A DNA stretch of 64,000 nucleotides from Rhynchospora pubera (GCA_028095005.1 CM051462.1:116426752-116490751), one strand, 5' to 3'. Shown: positions 22,105 to 33,316, numbered from the stretch's first letter. Program-made: numbers and translations. The notes: a model not told the origin generated them from the letters alone.

Positions 22105-25100
22105 TGTTGGAGTTATGTCCTAGAAGTCAATAATTTAATGACTTAAATATTAGTTTATGTTATGGATGATATATTATCATCTGTTCCTAGGTTTATTATT
22201 GACAAATTATTCAGGTTGAGGATCTGAATTGTAGATCTCTGTGGATCATTCTTTAGAATGACAATAATAAATCTAAACGGTCGATAATCTTGATAATTAA
22301 CAAGGAACATTAATTATCATATAAGATTAGTATGCAAGTTAAGTGATGATTAAGTTATGCAAATCATAGGTAAAAAGTTACCAACTTAATTGCATATGTG
22401 TATGTTATGGAACATAGTACAGGACTTGACCCAACGAAATAAACATATGGATTGTGTTATGTGTCATTGTTTATTTCGTTATGATTTTAGTTTTAAGTTT
22501 GAGATGTTTATCTTTTTCACATGAGGATAGGTTCAATAAATATTGTCTACCGCTGATTCCCGATAAGGGCTGCTATACGGACTTTATTTATGTTCTCTTG
22601 AATTGTGCGGGGGAAAGCTAACCATCAAGAAAATCGTATGTCCCTAATTAATTCACTTAGTGAGTGACGATATCTGTTTGGGCCCCTTGATGGAGATAGA
22701 TTGTTTGCATGCAACTTTATACAATTATCTCTAGATCAAGAAACGTATAATATGCAAGAATGACACATTCCTATCTTGGATTATACGATGATATCGTGTG
22801 ACATAAGAATCAAGATAGGGAATTACATTTATTCTCTTACGCATGATTTAAATACTGTAGCAGTACACTATTTATGCGAATTGGGAATCATAACGTGTTG
22901 CTAGATACCGCTTATGATTATTGGAATTAAATAACGATTTAATTCCATGTCCAACATAGCATAAATCTTCAAAGGGTCACACAAAATAGAGTTTTAACCA
23001 AGACAGTACATTATTTATTTATTCGCAATAGTGAGTATTGCAGAAATATGATAAGTTGATTAATTAATTATATACCGTTATAATTAATTAAGTCAAATGG
23101 ATCATATAGAAACAAATTAATGTATGAGCTAATCCTAGAACAATTATTAATTAGTTAATAATTATTTTAGTTCAACTCAATTTAATATAAATAGTTATAT
23201 TAATTTATTGGGCCAATATATATGCATCAAATATATAGCCCGATTAAAGAGCATTTGGAGTAGCTTTTAATTAAATGAATTAGAGGCTTGTTTGAGTGAG
23301 TTAAGAGGCTCATTTGAGCCCAATTTGTGGCCGGCCCTAGTAGTAGGTGGGAGTGGTATTCTTGTAAATAGATATTTGGTGGTAGGTATGTTAGAGATAT
23401 GTCCTAGAAGCCAATTCATTAGGCTACTTCTATAGTTTATGTTATTGGTGATTTCAGATCATTTGTTCTTTGATTTAATCGTTGACAGTTCATTCAGGTT
23501 GAGGATCTGAATTGTAGATCACTGTTATTCATTTAGTAGTAAATGACAACGATAAATCTAAAAGTCCATAATCTTGATAATTAACAAAGGACATTAATTA
23601 TCAATAAGATTAGTATGCAAGTTAAGTGATGATTAAGTTCTATAAATCATAGGTTAAGAGTAACCAACTTAATTGCATATATTTATGTTATAGAACATAG
23701 TACAGGACTGGACCCCACAGAATAAATATATGGATTGTGTTACGTGTCATTATTTATTTCGTTATGATTTTGGTTCTAAGTTTGAGATGATTATCTTTTC
23801 CACATGAGGAAAGATGCTATAAATCATGTCTACCGCTGATTCCTGATAAAGGCTGCTATACAGACTTAATTTATGTATTTTTGAATTGTGCGGGGAAAAG
23901 CTAATTATCAAGAAAACCGTATGTCCCTCATTAATTCACTTAGTGAGTGACGATATCTGTTTGGGCCCCTTGATGGAGATAGATTGTTTGCTAGCAACTG
24001 ATACAATTATCTCTAGATCAAGAAACGTATAATCTGCAAGAATGATACGTTCCTATCTTGGATTATACGATGATATCGTGTGACATAAGAATCAAAATAG
24101 AGAAATTATTATTCTCTTACGCAGGATTGAAATATTGTAGCAGTACACTATTTATGCGAATTGGGAATCATAACGTGTTGCTAGATACCGCTTATGATTA
24201 TTGGAATTAAATAGCGATTTAATTCCATGTCCATGTCAAAGGGTCACACATAATAAGGTGTTTAACCACACGTGCATTAATTATTTATTTGCAACAATTG
24301 GTTTTGCAAAATATGATAAGTTGATTAATTAATTGTATACCGTTATGGACCGTTATGATTAATTAAGTTAAATAGATCATATAGAAATAATTTAATGCAT
24401 TGACTAATTTCATATTAATTATTAAATAGTTAATAATTAATTATAGTCAACACATTTAATTATTTGAGCTAATTGGGCCTTTAAATTAATTGGTTAATTT
24501 AATGTCCAATAGAAGGTACAATTAAATGGAAGAGTAATGGGCTTCACTTGAGATGAGGCCTAGCCCAATAAATGGGTAGGTAGGTGCGGCTAGGGCAAGG
24601 GGTATTTTTGTCCATGCTATTTTGGATGAGAGCTAGTTGAGTGGCCTATATAAAGGGGTGTTCTTTGGGAGCAAACCGTAGCCTCCACACCTTTCTCTCT
24701 CCTCTTTCCTTGGCCGAATCCAATCAAAGAGAGGAAAAATTTTCAGAATTTTTCTTCCTCTTCTCTCTTCTCTAATCCACCATCTAGCTCATGTGTTGAG
24801 CAAGCTTCCCACCTAAAATTAATTGGAGAATTAACAAGAATAGGGAAAGCTTGGGAATTAGACTCACTTCTCCTAATTACTAGCATAATTAGTTGAGAAG
24901 GTGGTTAATTCCTTAGTGGACTCGAGGCACGCGATTAGGAGGTGCTTGGAGAGCACGCCACCGACACCAAACCCGTTGGAGCAAGCCTCTTGGTTGCGAT
25001 ACCAAGAGAGGTATATTTCCAACTCTTTTCTCTTGCGTTGAATGGCTTTTGTGCTAGATCTTTATGTGTGTGATGTTTAATCGGTTAATTAACTTGTAAT

Positions 25101-25622
25101 TAGCATTAAAATTGAAAATTACACACTTCCTAACAAGGTAGGGATCATGCACTATATATGGAGATGTATAGATGCAAATTTGAGGCTTCTCTCTTCCCTA
25201 ACCCTAGCCGTCATTCCTCTCCCTCTTTGGCCGCCGGCCCTATCTCCTCTCTCTCTCCATTAGCTCATGGGTTGAGCAATATTCTCTCCACTAATTAAAT
25301 TGTTAATTAAAGAAGAAGAGAGAATACCTTGGATTAGCTTTGTTCTCTTTGATTCACTAGCATGAATCAATTAGACCTTGGTTAATCTCTAGGTGGACTC
25401 GAGGCGGCCGTCAACCATGGGGGAGGCGCATGGAGAGCACCCCATCGACATCAATGCCTAGGTCGAGCCATCCAATTGCTATATTGGATGAGGTATTAAT
25501 TTTTCTCCTATTCTCTTTGTGTCGGTTACTTGAGCACTAGATCCCTTAAGTGCATATGGTGTCTTAGATGGTTAATTAGGTGTAATTAACACAAATTTTC
25601 AAAATTATGCACTTTCCTAACA
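22105..25622 (+). mobile_element. Solo LTR, family A (outer), interrupted
   Basis: It begins TGTTGGAGTTATGTCC and ends CACTTTCCTAACA, with flanks CTAAT and CTAAC (a 5-bp target duplication with one change) in the LINE ORF2. After removing the inner LTR and its target duplication the unit is about 1766 bp. It has TG...CA ends and no internal coding region. The two halves are 22105-23388 and 25136-25622. Confidence 0.88.
23389..25135 (+). mobile_element. Solo LTR, family A (inner)
   Basis: A 1747-bp unit from TGTTAGAGATATGTCC to CACTTCCTAACA with a perfect 5-bp target duplication AGGTA on both sides. It lies inside the outer family-A LTR. It is clearly homologous to the outer copy (shared TTAATTATCA, GTGAGTGACGATATCTGT and GATGATATCGTGTGACATAA blocks) but diverged from it, so the two are independent insertions. 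A TATA-like CCTATATAAAGG at about 24645 suggests the LTR transcription start. A pyrimidine-rich stretch follows. Confidence 0.92.
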
Positions 25623-26059
25623 CTAACCACACTATCCAAAGTACAGCAGTTAAAATAACCAAAGTATTATCTCTATCTACATTATGCAAAGAAATACACT
25701 GGTCCCAAACAGATTGCATAGTATTTAAGTGCAAGTTACCCATGTCAGATCTAAAAATGTTAAATAAATTCCAAAAATTGAAAATATGAGAACAATGCAA
25801 AAATAAATGGTCAACTGATTCTTGGGCCTCACAAATAACACAACTTGAGTCACTAACCCACCCTCTATGCAAGAGGTTGTCTCTGGTAAGAATCTTGTTG
25901 TGCACAGCTAGCCAAGTAAATAATTAAACTTTTAGAGGAATTTTTAAGGGCCAAATAATGTCATGCTTTCTGACCAACACACCTCTAAAATTAAGAAATT
26001 TGTAAACTGAGAAACCCAAGGGATCCCAGTGCCAAATGAACTGGTCTCCAGCCTTATTA

Positions 26060-26576
26060 TACCACTGAGTACACCAGGTTCATACTGTTTGGTCACTTCA
26101 TCCAAAAAGTCCCAACTACGCACCAAAACACCAAAAGAACTTTGAACAAAAAACCTAGATACAATCAAAAGAATCGCCAAATTGCAGAAAGTAAAGGGGT
26201 CAACCAATCCCAATTTTTTTCATAAAAGACAGTTTTGCAAAGTATGCGTACTTTTCTTAAACAATTTTTGTAAAGTACTTAAAAAATGATCCCAAATATT
26301 TAAAATTATGCTAGAACCTACCCACTCTCAGACATAATAATTTTAAGTTTTTAACTGATGAGTGTGGTATATAATATGCAGACCTGACATTACTAAACCC
26401 ATTAAAAACAAAATGCTGCCTCCCTCCCGCTGGTGATAATTATTTTCTTAAACAAATGTCAAATCCTGAGCTGCTGATTAAAAATATACAGACATTTTGT
26501 TCAGGACTAGCTGATATTTACAACAAAATAAGAGCACAATGGGAACTATTTTCAAAAGAGAAGGATGGATGATTAC
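26060..26576. other. UXT intron-3 sequence in duplication copy 1
   Basis: Collinear with 31511-31999 of copy 2, where it is the intron between exons 4 and 3. No further element is seen. Confidence 0.7.
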
Positions 26577-27002
26577 ACTTCAGCCTGCATATAAACTTCT
26601 GATCCCAGATTAACCATAGATCGAAGGCTTGTAATTCCATTCTTCTCCAGATTTTCAATATTCTTCTTCAAATCCAAACTAACATCAATTTGGGTTAAGG
26701 AAGTGAATGAAACAATCTGTACAATATTACATTTCACTTTCCAAGCGTAGGGAGATAAATAGAAATGTCAATCTTACCAGAACCAAATTGAGCTCATACT
26801 GTGCAATAATTAATACATGTTTACAGAATATTTGACGTGTAATATTCAATATTAATAAGAACAATCACTTACCGATAAGGAGCAACACAAAACCTATCAA
26901 TACTATTCTGTTGGATACTCTTGTTTACAAAGGACACTTGAAAATGCCCAAACTTGACAATCTTAAAAATATTTCTGAACTATTGTACTTAAAAAAGTAA
27001 AT

Positions 27003-27375
27003 CTGCTAGTATGGGTCTTAAGAATCTTCGTGCTACGGATTCGTTCTTAAATATAATGCTTCAAACAATTAATCCAAACCGTTTATTATCTTCTTCACAT
27101 TGAAACCTCATTAGAAACCAAATTTTATATATCTTTTAAAATTTTGTTACTATTTTTTTCAGTTGAAAATCGGTATTATTGAATGGTCCATTATTTATTA
27201 GAATAAGGATTTTCAAAAATCTGAGAAAAATAATAAAAAAATTTTAAAAAATATAAATTTGGTTTCTAATGAGATTTCAATATGAAGAAGACAATGAAAG
27301 ATTTGGATCGATAGTTTGAAATATGAAAATAAAAAATGAATCTGTAGCACAAAGGTCATCCATACTATGCATAGC
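27003..27375. mobile_element. Fold-back MITE
   Basis: The left side (GTATGGGTC...CGTGCTACGGATTC) is the approximate reverse complement of the right side (GAATCTGTAGCAC...GTCATCCATACTATGC), and the arms extend inward to AAACCAAATTTTATA. The element folds as one long hairpin and has no coding capacity. It begins where similarity to duplication copy 2 stops. Confidence 0.8.
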
Positions 27376-27401
27376 ATTTTAGCAATCCTCATATATATAT
27401 A

Positions 27402-27811
27402 GAAAGTTTAATATGCGCTATAATGCATAGGGCCTTTATGCACCGCGGACGTTTTCGAGGATATTTTTGTAAATTGACAAATATAATTTAACCAATCTAA
27501 TCTACATATTGAAATCTCATAGCAAACCAAATTTTACAATTTTTTTAGATTTATTACTATTTTTTCGATTTTTTTTCAAACATGTCATTTTTGGAATGTT
27601 GTAAATAGTAGTTTGTTTCCAATAATAGCATGTTTTTAAAAAATTCAAAAAAATAGTAATAAAATCTCAAAAATTATAAAATTTGGTTTGATATGAGATT
27701 TCAATATGTAGTTTAGATTGGTTAAATTAGATTTGTCAATTTACAAAAAATATTTCTAAAAAAGTCCATGGTGCATAGAAACTCCTATGCACTATGGGAC
27801 ATATTAAAGTT
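27402..27811. mobile_element. Fold-back MITE
   Basis: The arms run from AAAGTTTAATATG (left) to CATATTAAAGTTT (right), with matching TATGCAC and GAAATCTCATA...AAACCAAATTTTA blocks over about 150 bases. It is a close relative, in layout, of the elements at 7776 and 27003. CT and TA simple repeats follow at 27812-27842. Confidence 0.85.
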
Positions 27812-27842
<31 letters not shown>

Positions 27843-28197
27843 GTATAAACCAATTACTGATTAGTGATTACACACTACAATACAAACAAATCATATAATT
27901 TCTTTACGTATGCGTGAATGGAAAACGATTAAGAATTAAAATATCTTGAATAAAATTCAAGAATTTCATTGACCAATCGTGTTATACGATGCCATTTGTA
28001 ATTACATCTTTCTAATTATGATATATATTGAGACTAATTAAATATTTGAGTTAGATAGCTTTTTCAATTCATTTGTCTTTGCATTATAGATCAAATGCTT
28101 GAGTTCAAATTCGATAATGATTTTCAAGACCATTGATTTTGTCGATCATCACTTTAAAATGATATTGGTAAATACAAAATGCCTCTCAAGCTTATTT
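27843..28197. other. AT-rich spacer
   Basis: No gene or repeat was recognised between the second MITE and the tandem array. Confidence 0.5.
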
Positions 28198-28540
28198 GTG
28201 AGTTCATGCAAAAAAAGTATGTCACAATAGTCAATAGTTGATTAATAGTACTTCTAACTTAAATCATGAAAAGTAAATGTATTAGTCAAGAGTTGTTCAA
28301 TAGTACTTCTAACTTAAATCATGCAAAGTAAATGCTGAGTAGTACACAAAACAAATTTGTGCAAGAGTTCATGCATAAAAAGTATGTCACAATAGTCAAG
28401 AGTCGATTAATAGTACTTCTAACTTAGATCATGAAAAGTAAATGTAGTAGTCAAGAGTCGATCAATAGTACTTCTAACTTAAATCATGCAAAGTAAATAT
28501 ATAGTACACAAAACAAATTTGTGCAAGAGTTGGCCAATAA
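28198..28540. repeat. Higher-order tandem repeat (two units of about 170 bp)
   Basis: Each unit runs from TTCATGCA.AAAAAGTATGTCACAATAGTC to ACACAAAACAAATTTGTGCAAGAGT. Each unit holds two sub-repeats of about 65 bp centred on AATAGTACTTCTAACTTA.ATCATG.AAAGTAAATG. The sub-repeats differ by a few bases. Confidence 0.85.
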
Positions 28541-28905
28541 AAATGAATATATGTCATAAAATCACTCTTTATGTATTTCATAACGAAAAAAACAAACAAG
28601 AGTTGAGATATTGGTGGGTAATCAAGTTATTGTGGGTTTAACACAATTACATGTGAAGTTTCAAGTTCTTGTAATGACCAGCTTTTGACTTGTTGCCAAA
28701 CTAATTTCAATTTTTTATTTCAAATTTTCAACAGCCCAGCAATTAGAAGTTTTCCAAAGAAATGATAATAATCTACAAAACAAATCTAGAATGGGTATTG
28801 TTAATTGTTAAACACAAGGGTACCAATTAACCATTTTTATTTTGCATATTTCCTGACAATCTCTAACAGGAAAGTATTGTTAACACATTCTAGAACTACC
28901 ATACT

Positions 28906-29075
28906 TGATCAACAACCTGTTGAAAGTATTGATCAATTGCCTTATTGAAAAAGGCCTTAGCCATACTAATATTAGATATAAAAAAGCATTAGCAACGTAG
29001 GCCTGTCCAAGGCACCACAAAGCATTGCGTTGTTTTGGGTTCAGTTTCAAAGCTTCTCTAGCTTTGAGATAGCAT
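28906..29075 (-). pseudogene. TOM20-like fragment, copy 2
   Basis: After a TTTTGTAG acceptor at 29076, the minus strand reads DAISKLE. A one-base loss then shifts the frame to REALKLNPKQRNALWCLGQA, followed by MAKAFFNKA and a stop. The pattern (DAISKLEEAL...NPKKHDALWCLGNAH) is the central helix region of plant TOM20. The frameshift and the absence of the other exons mark it as a pseudogene. Copy 1 has the same region without the upstream half. Confidence 0.65.
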
Positions 29076-29079
29076 CTAC

Positions 29080-30740
29080 AAAAAAAATAAATAATAAAAA
29101 AATGAGGATAACAATGGAACCTCACTGCAAAACCAATCTCAAAGTTGCTGGAACGCCATTGAAAATAGTAGAATGATTATAATTTTATCAAGTCATCGTA
29201 TCCATGCATGCCTTTCTTAGTAGTATGATGCACTGGTATTTCAACAAGAGCTTCTCCCCATGTCACGAGATTCTTTTTACGTTCCTAATAATTTATTAAT
29301 ATGGGATACTTTATTACTGATACGCCGCGGATAAACAAATTGATTAAGAACTACAGTAACCTAGGTAAATCTCCTTTTTTGGCATAACAAACAACAGATT
29401 AAATTCCTAATGGGAGGATATACAAAACTTAACCTAAACGGATCTAGTCTGTGACTCGATCGAATCAAAGGAACCCTAAAGAAACAAGCCTTTCATCAGC
29501 ATCTTGGGGATTCTTATTGTAGGTGATTCTAGCGTGCCTCGCCACTTGTTTATAGCAGCGTAGTGTATTGAACCGGTCCGCTGCATTATTCATTGTTGCT
29601 TTCTAAACTTTTTATTGATAGTAATGGTCTGTTGCCCCCTCATTGATTTACGAGACAAAAAATGGTTCGAGACATTATGTAGCGAGTCTATTGTCTACTC
29701 GTGAGTCGTCGCTCCAATCCATCTGCTTCTAAATTCTATTTTTAATTCTATTCTAATTCTTTTTAATTTCTTTTTTCTCAATTGCTGATAATTTATAATA
29801 TTTGATATTTATAAAAAAAATATTCAAATTGATAATATTTACTTATAAAGTAGGATATTCGTTTAAATTCATATTAAATATTTGAAAATTTAAAATATAA
29901 AAAACTTTGGTACCAATAAATTTGCTATAATATTTCTAGCATTTATATAATTTATATTTCAAAAATAAACTTTTAAAACGATCAAACATCTTATAAAGTA
30001 AAATATAATTTTGTGCAATTTTAAAAATCATGTGAAATATATATAAAACTAAGGACGATTTAGTCATTTTGTGTATTAAAACAAAAGCGATCATTTTAGA
30101 GCAAGTATATGGATTTCCATTCACTTTGTTTCCCTTTCGAAATGCTACCCTCCACCTTCTCTACTATTCTCGAAGGAGTAAATGGGGTGAATGAGAGAAT
30201 AATAAAAATAGCTCGATATAAAAATTTAATCAATTTTGTCACCCCCAAATTGGAGCATTCAATACAAAAATTTAATCAATTTTGTCACCTCAAATTTGAG
30301 GATGAACACTCATTTCTTCCTACTCTTATTTGGGAGTGAACACTCTTTTCTTCCTTTCTTTGCCTTTCCTCTTCGCTCATGTTTCTAGAGCAGACCCTTA
30401 GCGACTTACTATTGCTTGTCAGACGAAGCCGATTACATTTTAAAATAATTTAGTGGCTATTCTATAATATTTATGTGTAGTTGACTATTTAACACATCAA
30501 CATAAGATGCTAATGATTAAAGGTAGTCAACTGAACAAAATCAACCGAAAAATCTATCTACGACCACGTTTAAAATTTAAAAAAAAAATGCATTAGAATT
30601 CACACTCAGTAAGATAATATCCTCTCTTCAAAATTTGTAATGTTTGTCCAAAAGGTCAAGCAATTAGCTTAAATCTTGACATCGCTGCTCTCTTTGCATC
30701 CATTCAAAATCATGTAGGGACACAAAATGCAAATGCAGCA
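29080..30740. other. Duplicated AT-rich intergenic region
   Basis: Collinear with 10850-12523 of copy 1. The open frames here (for example 30109-30339) are not kept as protein between the two copies, so I regard the region as noncoding. The part next to 30740 probably contains the 3' UTR of the UXT-like gene. Confidence 0.6.
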
Positions 30741-33316
30741 TCAATCAGCTGGTAACTGAAGCAACTCTCTGATACCCTCACATACCTAGAGAATAGCATA
30801 GATACGAATGTTACCCATGATGACAATAATAACCGGAAGGAATCCCAAATGCAGAACTATAAAGGTTTACTATGCCAATATTAAAGATGCACAGCATATA
30901 AGTTGCAAGGAAAATAAAATATATACTACCATCACAAGTATCAACACAATTTATAAAAAAAGGACAAAGAAGAGGTCAAATGGGCGTTCATGCAGTTGCT
31001 CATTGTAATTAAACTTAGAAATAAGTAAATAAATAAAACCAAAAAGGAAAAAAGACATGCAGTTTTAAATGGTGAGAAATTAGGTTAAGAGCAACAACGT
31101 ACCAACTTGATCTGTGCTTTTATGTTTGCTATGAGATGAGTGTACTCCTCAATTTGCCTGTCACAATACTCAAAAACAAACAAAGAAATGAACCAAAGAA
31201 TTTATCAATTTTAATTTTCTTCATACAAACAAAATCCAGATTCTTAATGGTTAATGCTGTACTGTAATGGTATAGAATGATCCAACATCAGTAGAATATA
31301 CTTTTTATTTAGAAAATTTCTATTACCGGGCTAATCGAGCTTCCTTGACAGATATAAATTGCATTGCCTCTGACCAAGTAAATTCCACATGAAAGCCCAA
31401 ACCAATGTCTACAAATATATGGCGCGTATCTGGGCTGAAAATTTTCAAAAAGAAAAGAATCAACAAAATAAGAACAAGTGAATAAAACACACAATTCTCC
31501 AGCCTTATTATACAACCGAGTACACCAGGTTCATACTGTTTGGTCAGTTATCCAAAAAGTCCCAACTAAGCACCAAAACACCAAAAGAACTTTGAAACAA
31601 AATCCTAGATACAATCAAAAGAATCACCAATTGCAGAAAGTAAAGGGGTCAACCAATCCCAATTTTTTTTCATAAAAGACAGTTTTTCAAAGTATATGCA
31701 TTTTTATTAAACAAATTTTGTAAAGTGCATTAAAATTGACCCCAAATATTTAAAAATTATGCTAGAGACCTACTCACGCTCAGGAATAATAATTTAAACT
31801 GATTAATGTGGTATATAATATGCAGAATGACATTACTAAACCCACTAAAAACAAAATATTGCCTCCCTCCCCCTGGTGATAATTATTTTTGAGTTGCTGA
31901 TTAAAAGTATACGGACATTTTGTTCAGGACTAGCTGATCTTTACAACAAAATAAGAGCACAATGGGAACTATTTTCAAAAGAGAAGGATGAATGATTACA
32001 CTTCAGCCTGCATATAAACTTCTGATCCCAGATTAACCATAGATCGAAGGCTCGTAATTCCATTCTTCTCCAGATTTTCAATATTCTTCTTCAAATCCAA
32101 ACTAACATCAATTTGGGTTAAGGAAGTGAATGAAACAATCTGTACAATATTACATTTCACTTTCCAAGCGAAGGGAGATAAGACAGAAATGTCAATCTTA
32201 CCTGAACCAAACTGAGCTCATATTATTAATACATGTTTACAGAATATATGACGTGTACTATTCTATATTAATAAGAACAATCACTTACCTATAAGGAGCA
32301 ACACAAAACCTATCAATAGTATTCTGTTGGATACTCTTGTTTACAAAGGACACTTGAAAATGCTCAAATTTCACAATCTTGAAAATATTTCTGAACTGTT
32401 GTACTCAAAAATGTAAATCTGCTGCTATGGGTCTGGAGGCAATGAAGGCCCTGGATAGGTGTAACCCTGTGAATTTAAGCCATGGCTGTGGACTGTACTT
32501 GACGGGAGCATAGAACATAGAGAAACAGACAAGGAGCGGAACATGCACTGAATGCATTTTTCAAGTTATCATGAGAATCACAGCCATTCAATTAAATTCA
32601 ATTGGGACGGACAACCCCTAAAATTTAATGACTGTCATGTTAAACCTACTCAAGAAGCCAAATATAGATCCGTCAATTCTGCTATTTCAAATAAGAAGCA
32701 AAATCTAGATACTTATCCAACAAACTAAAATTTAAGATTAATACAAAGGGCTAAATTTAACTTAATCGACCCAATGGACAATTGAATTCACAAAGTAAAG
32801 GATACAACATCTTCTGCTGGTGGAACACCTTATCCCTGCCGTGAAAGATTAAAATGTTAAACTAATTATTATGGTATAATATGAAAGGTATCACTTAGGT
32901 ACGCTGACAACTGGAATGCATCAAATAAGAAGTAAAAAAAATTGCTTAATGATTTCTGCTCAACCATAAATATCATGAGGTAAATTATGTAAAACCCCAA
33001 GAAGCATGACAGACATCCTCTACAACCATCACTTTCCTCATATATGCAGAAGATGAAGAAAAAGGAGTAAATTGGGCCTAATTTTAGTAAAATTAGGAGA
33101 AAAGCATTTGTTGGTTCCTGAGACACTTCTCATTCCAATAGGTATTGCCCTCTATATAATATTTGTTCATGTTTCTCAGCAAAATCACTGAAAAAATTAG
33201 TAAACTGGAATAGGTTACCGTTCATTAATGGCCTTGACAAGGTCAGGCTTGAGGCGCTTGTCAACGAATTCCTCATACCTCTGCACCTTCTCTTTCCTCA
33301 AATAATCCTCTTCCAT
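30741..33316 (-). CDS. UXT: UXT-type prefoldin-like protein
   Basis: Six exons join in frame to 145 aa: 33316-33219, 32835-32806, 32101-32000, 31434-31327, 31157-31103 and 30785-30741. Each intron has GT and AG ends and the phases fit. The start (MEEDYLRKEKVQRYEEFVDK) and the conserved block NIENLEKNGITSLRSMVNLG match the plant UXT homologue, a prefoldin alpha-class protein. So do the sequence PDTRHIFVDIGLGFHVEFTW and the C-terminal coiled coil RQIEEYTHLIANIKAQIKLV. The fold is two coiled-coil helices around a beta hairpin. Animal UXT is a subunit of the URI prefoldin-like complex and a transcription cofactor; the plant role is inferred. GA repeats at about 33328-33347 and 33443-33468 lie in the upstream leader region. 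No defect is seen. A decayed partial duplicate lies at 14711-26678. Confidence 0.92.

Larger units (their letters stand above)
15394..26044 (-). mobile_element. 5'-truncated LINE with nested LTR insertions
   Basis: The element inserted in UXT intron 3 of duplication copy 1, flanked by a 15-bp direct repeat. On the minus strand its 3' end is a (TAA)n tail with an adjoining poly-A (15394-15418). Its body is split into three blocks: 26044-25623, 22104-21643 and 15430-15394. The upstream block encodes an RT-associated zinc-binding region and the middle block the ORF2 C-terminus. The frame is continuous (...WIVWLERN...) once the LTR and its duplicated ends are skipped. The 5' truncation, A-rich tail and long target duplication are standard for target-primed reverse transcription. 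Only the last part of ORF2 remains, so it is inactive. Confidence 0.88.
21801..26044 (-). pseudogene. LINE ORF2 C-terminal fragment (zf-RVT region)
   Basis: The minus strand from about 25910 encodes a typical plant LINE zf-RVT domain: NKILTRDNLLHRGW, then CVICEAQESVDHLFLHC with C-x2-C and H-x3-4-C spacing, followed by the FNFW helix. After the interrupting LTR, the frame resumes at 22104 with ERNKVIFQGAA and runs to a stop at 21801. The part nearer the LINE 5' end (26044-25910) needs a frame change or stop read-through, so decay has begun. The reverse-transcriptase catalytic domain itself is absent because of the 5' truncation. Confidence 0.8.
14711..26678 (-). pseudogene. Decayed duplicate of the UXT prefoldin-like gene
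   Basis: Three exons of the UXT-like gene at 30741-33316 can be recognised in the partial duplicate. Exon 3 is 26678-26577 and intact. Exon 4 is 15301-14919, split by a hAT-like insertion at 14966-15232. Exon 5 is 14765-14711, intact, with one Lys-to-Asn change (QINL). Exons 1 and 2 lie outside the duplicated segment. Exon 6 is deleted: the bases between 14380 and 14410 jump over the sequence that encodes the C-terminus in copy 2. Intron 3 is now over 11 kb because of the nested retroelements. With no start, no end and a broken central exon, it cannot make the protein. Confidence 0.88.
10430..27013. repeat. Segmental duplication copy 1 (inflated by insertions)
   Basis: Sequence here matches 28680-32427 in the same orientation over its full length when inserted elements are skipped: 10430-12523, 14306-15393 and 26045-27013 are collinear with the second copy. 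Shared landmarks include the TOM20-like fragment, the GATCAAACATCTTATAAAG stretch, and UXT exons 5, 4 and 3. Copy 1 carries the LTR, LINE, gypsy and hAT insertions and also lacks UXT exon 6. The right boundary, near 27013, coincides with the start of a fold-back MITE. Confidence 0.85.
28680..32427. repeat. Segmental duplication copy 2
   Basis: Direct-orientation partner of copy 1. It is compact (about 3.75 kb) and keeps the uninterrupted target sites of the LINE, the family-A LTR and the hAT-like element. It covers UXT exons 6 to 3; exons 2 and 1 continue to the right outside the duplicated part. Confidence 0.88.

Noticed and set aside
28198..28540. Regular repeats resembling a CRISPR array
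   Set aside because: The repeats are tandem with related spacers, in a plant nuclear context and without cas genes. They are a simple higher-order tandem repeat.
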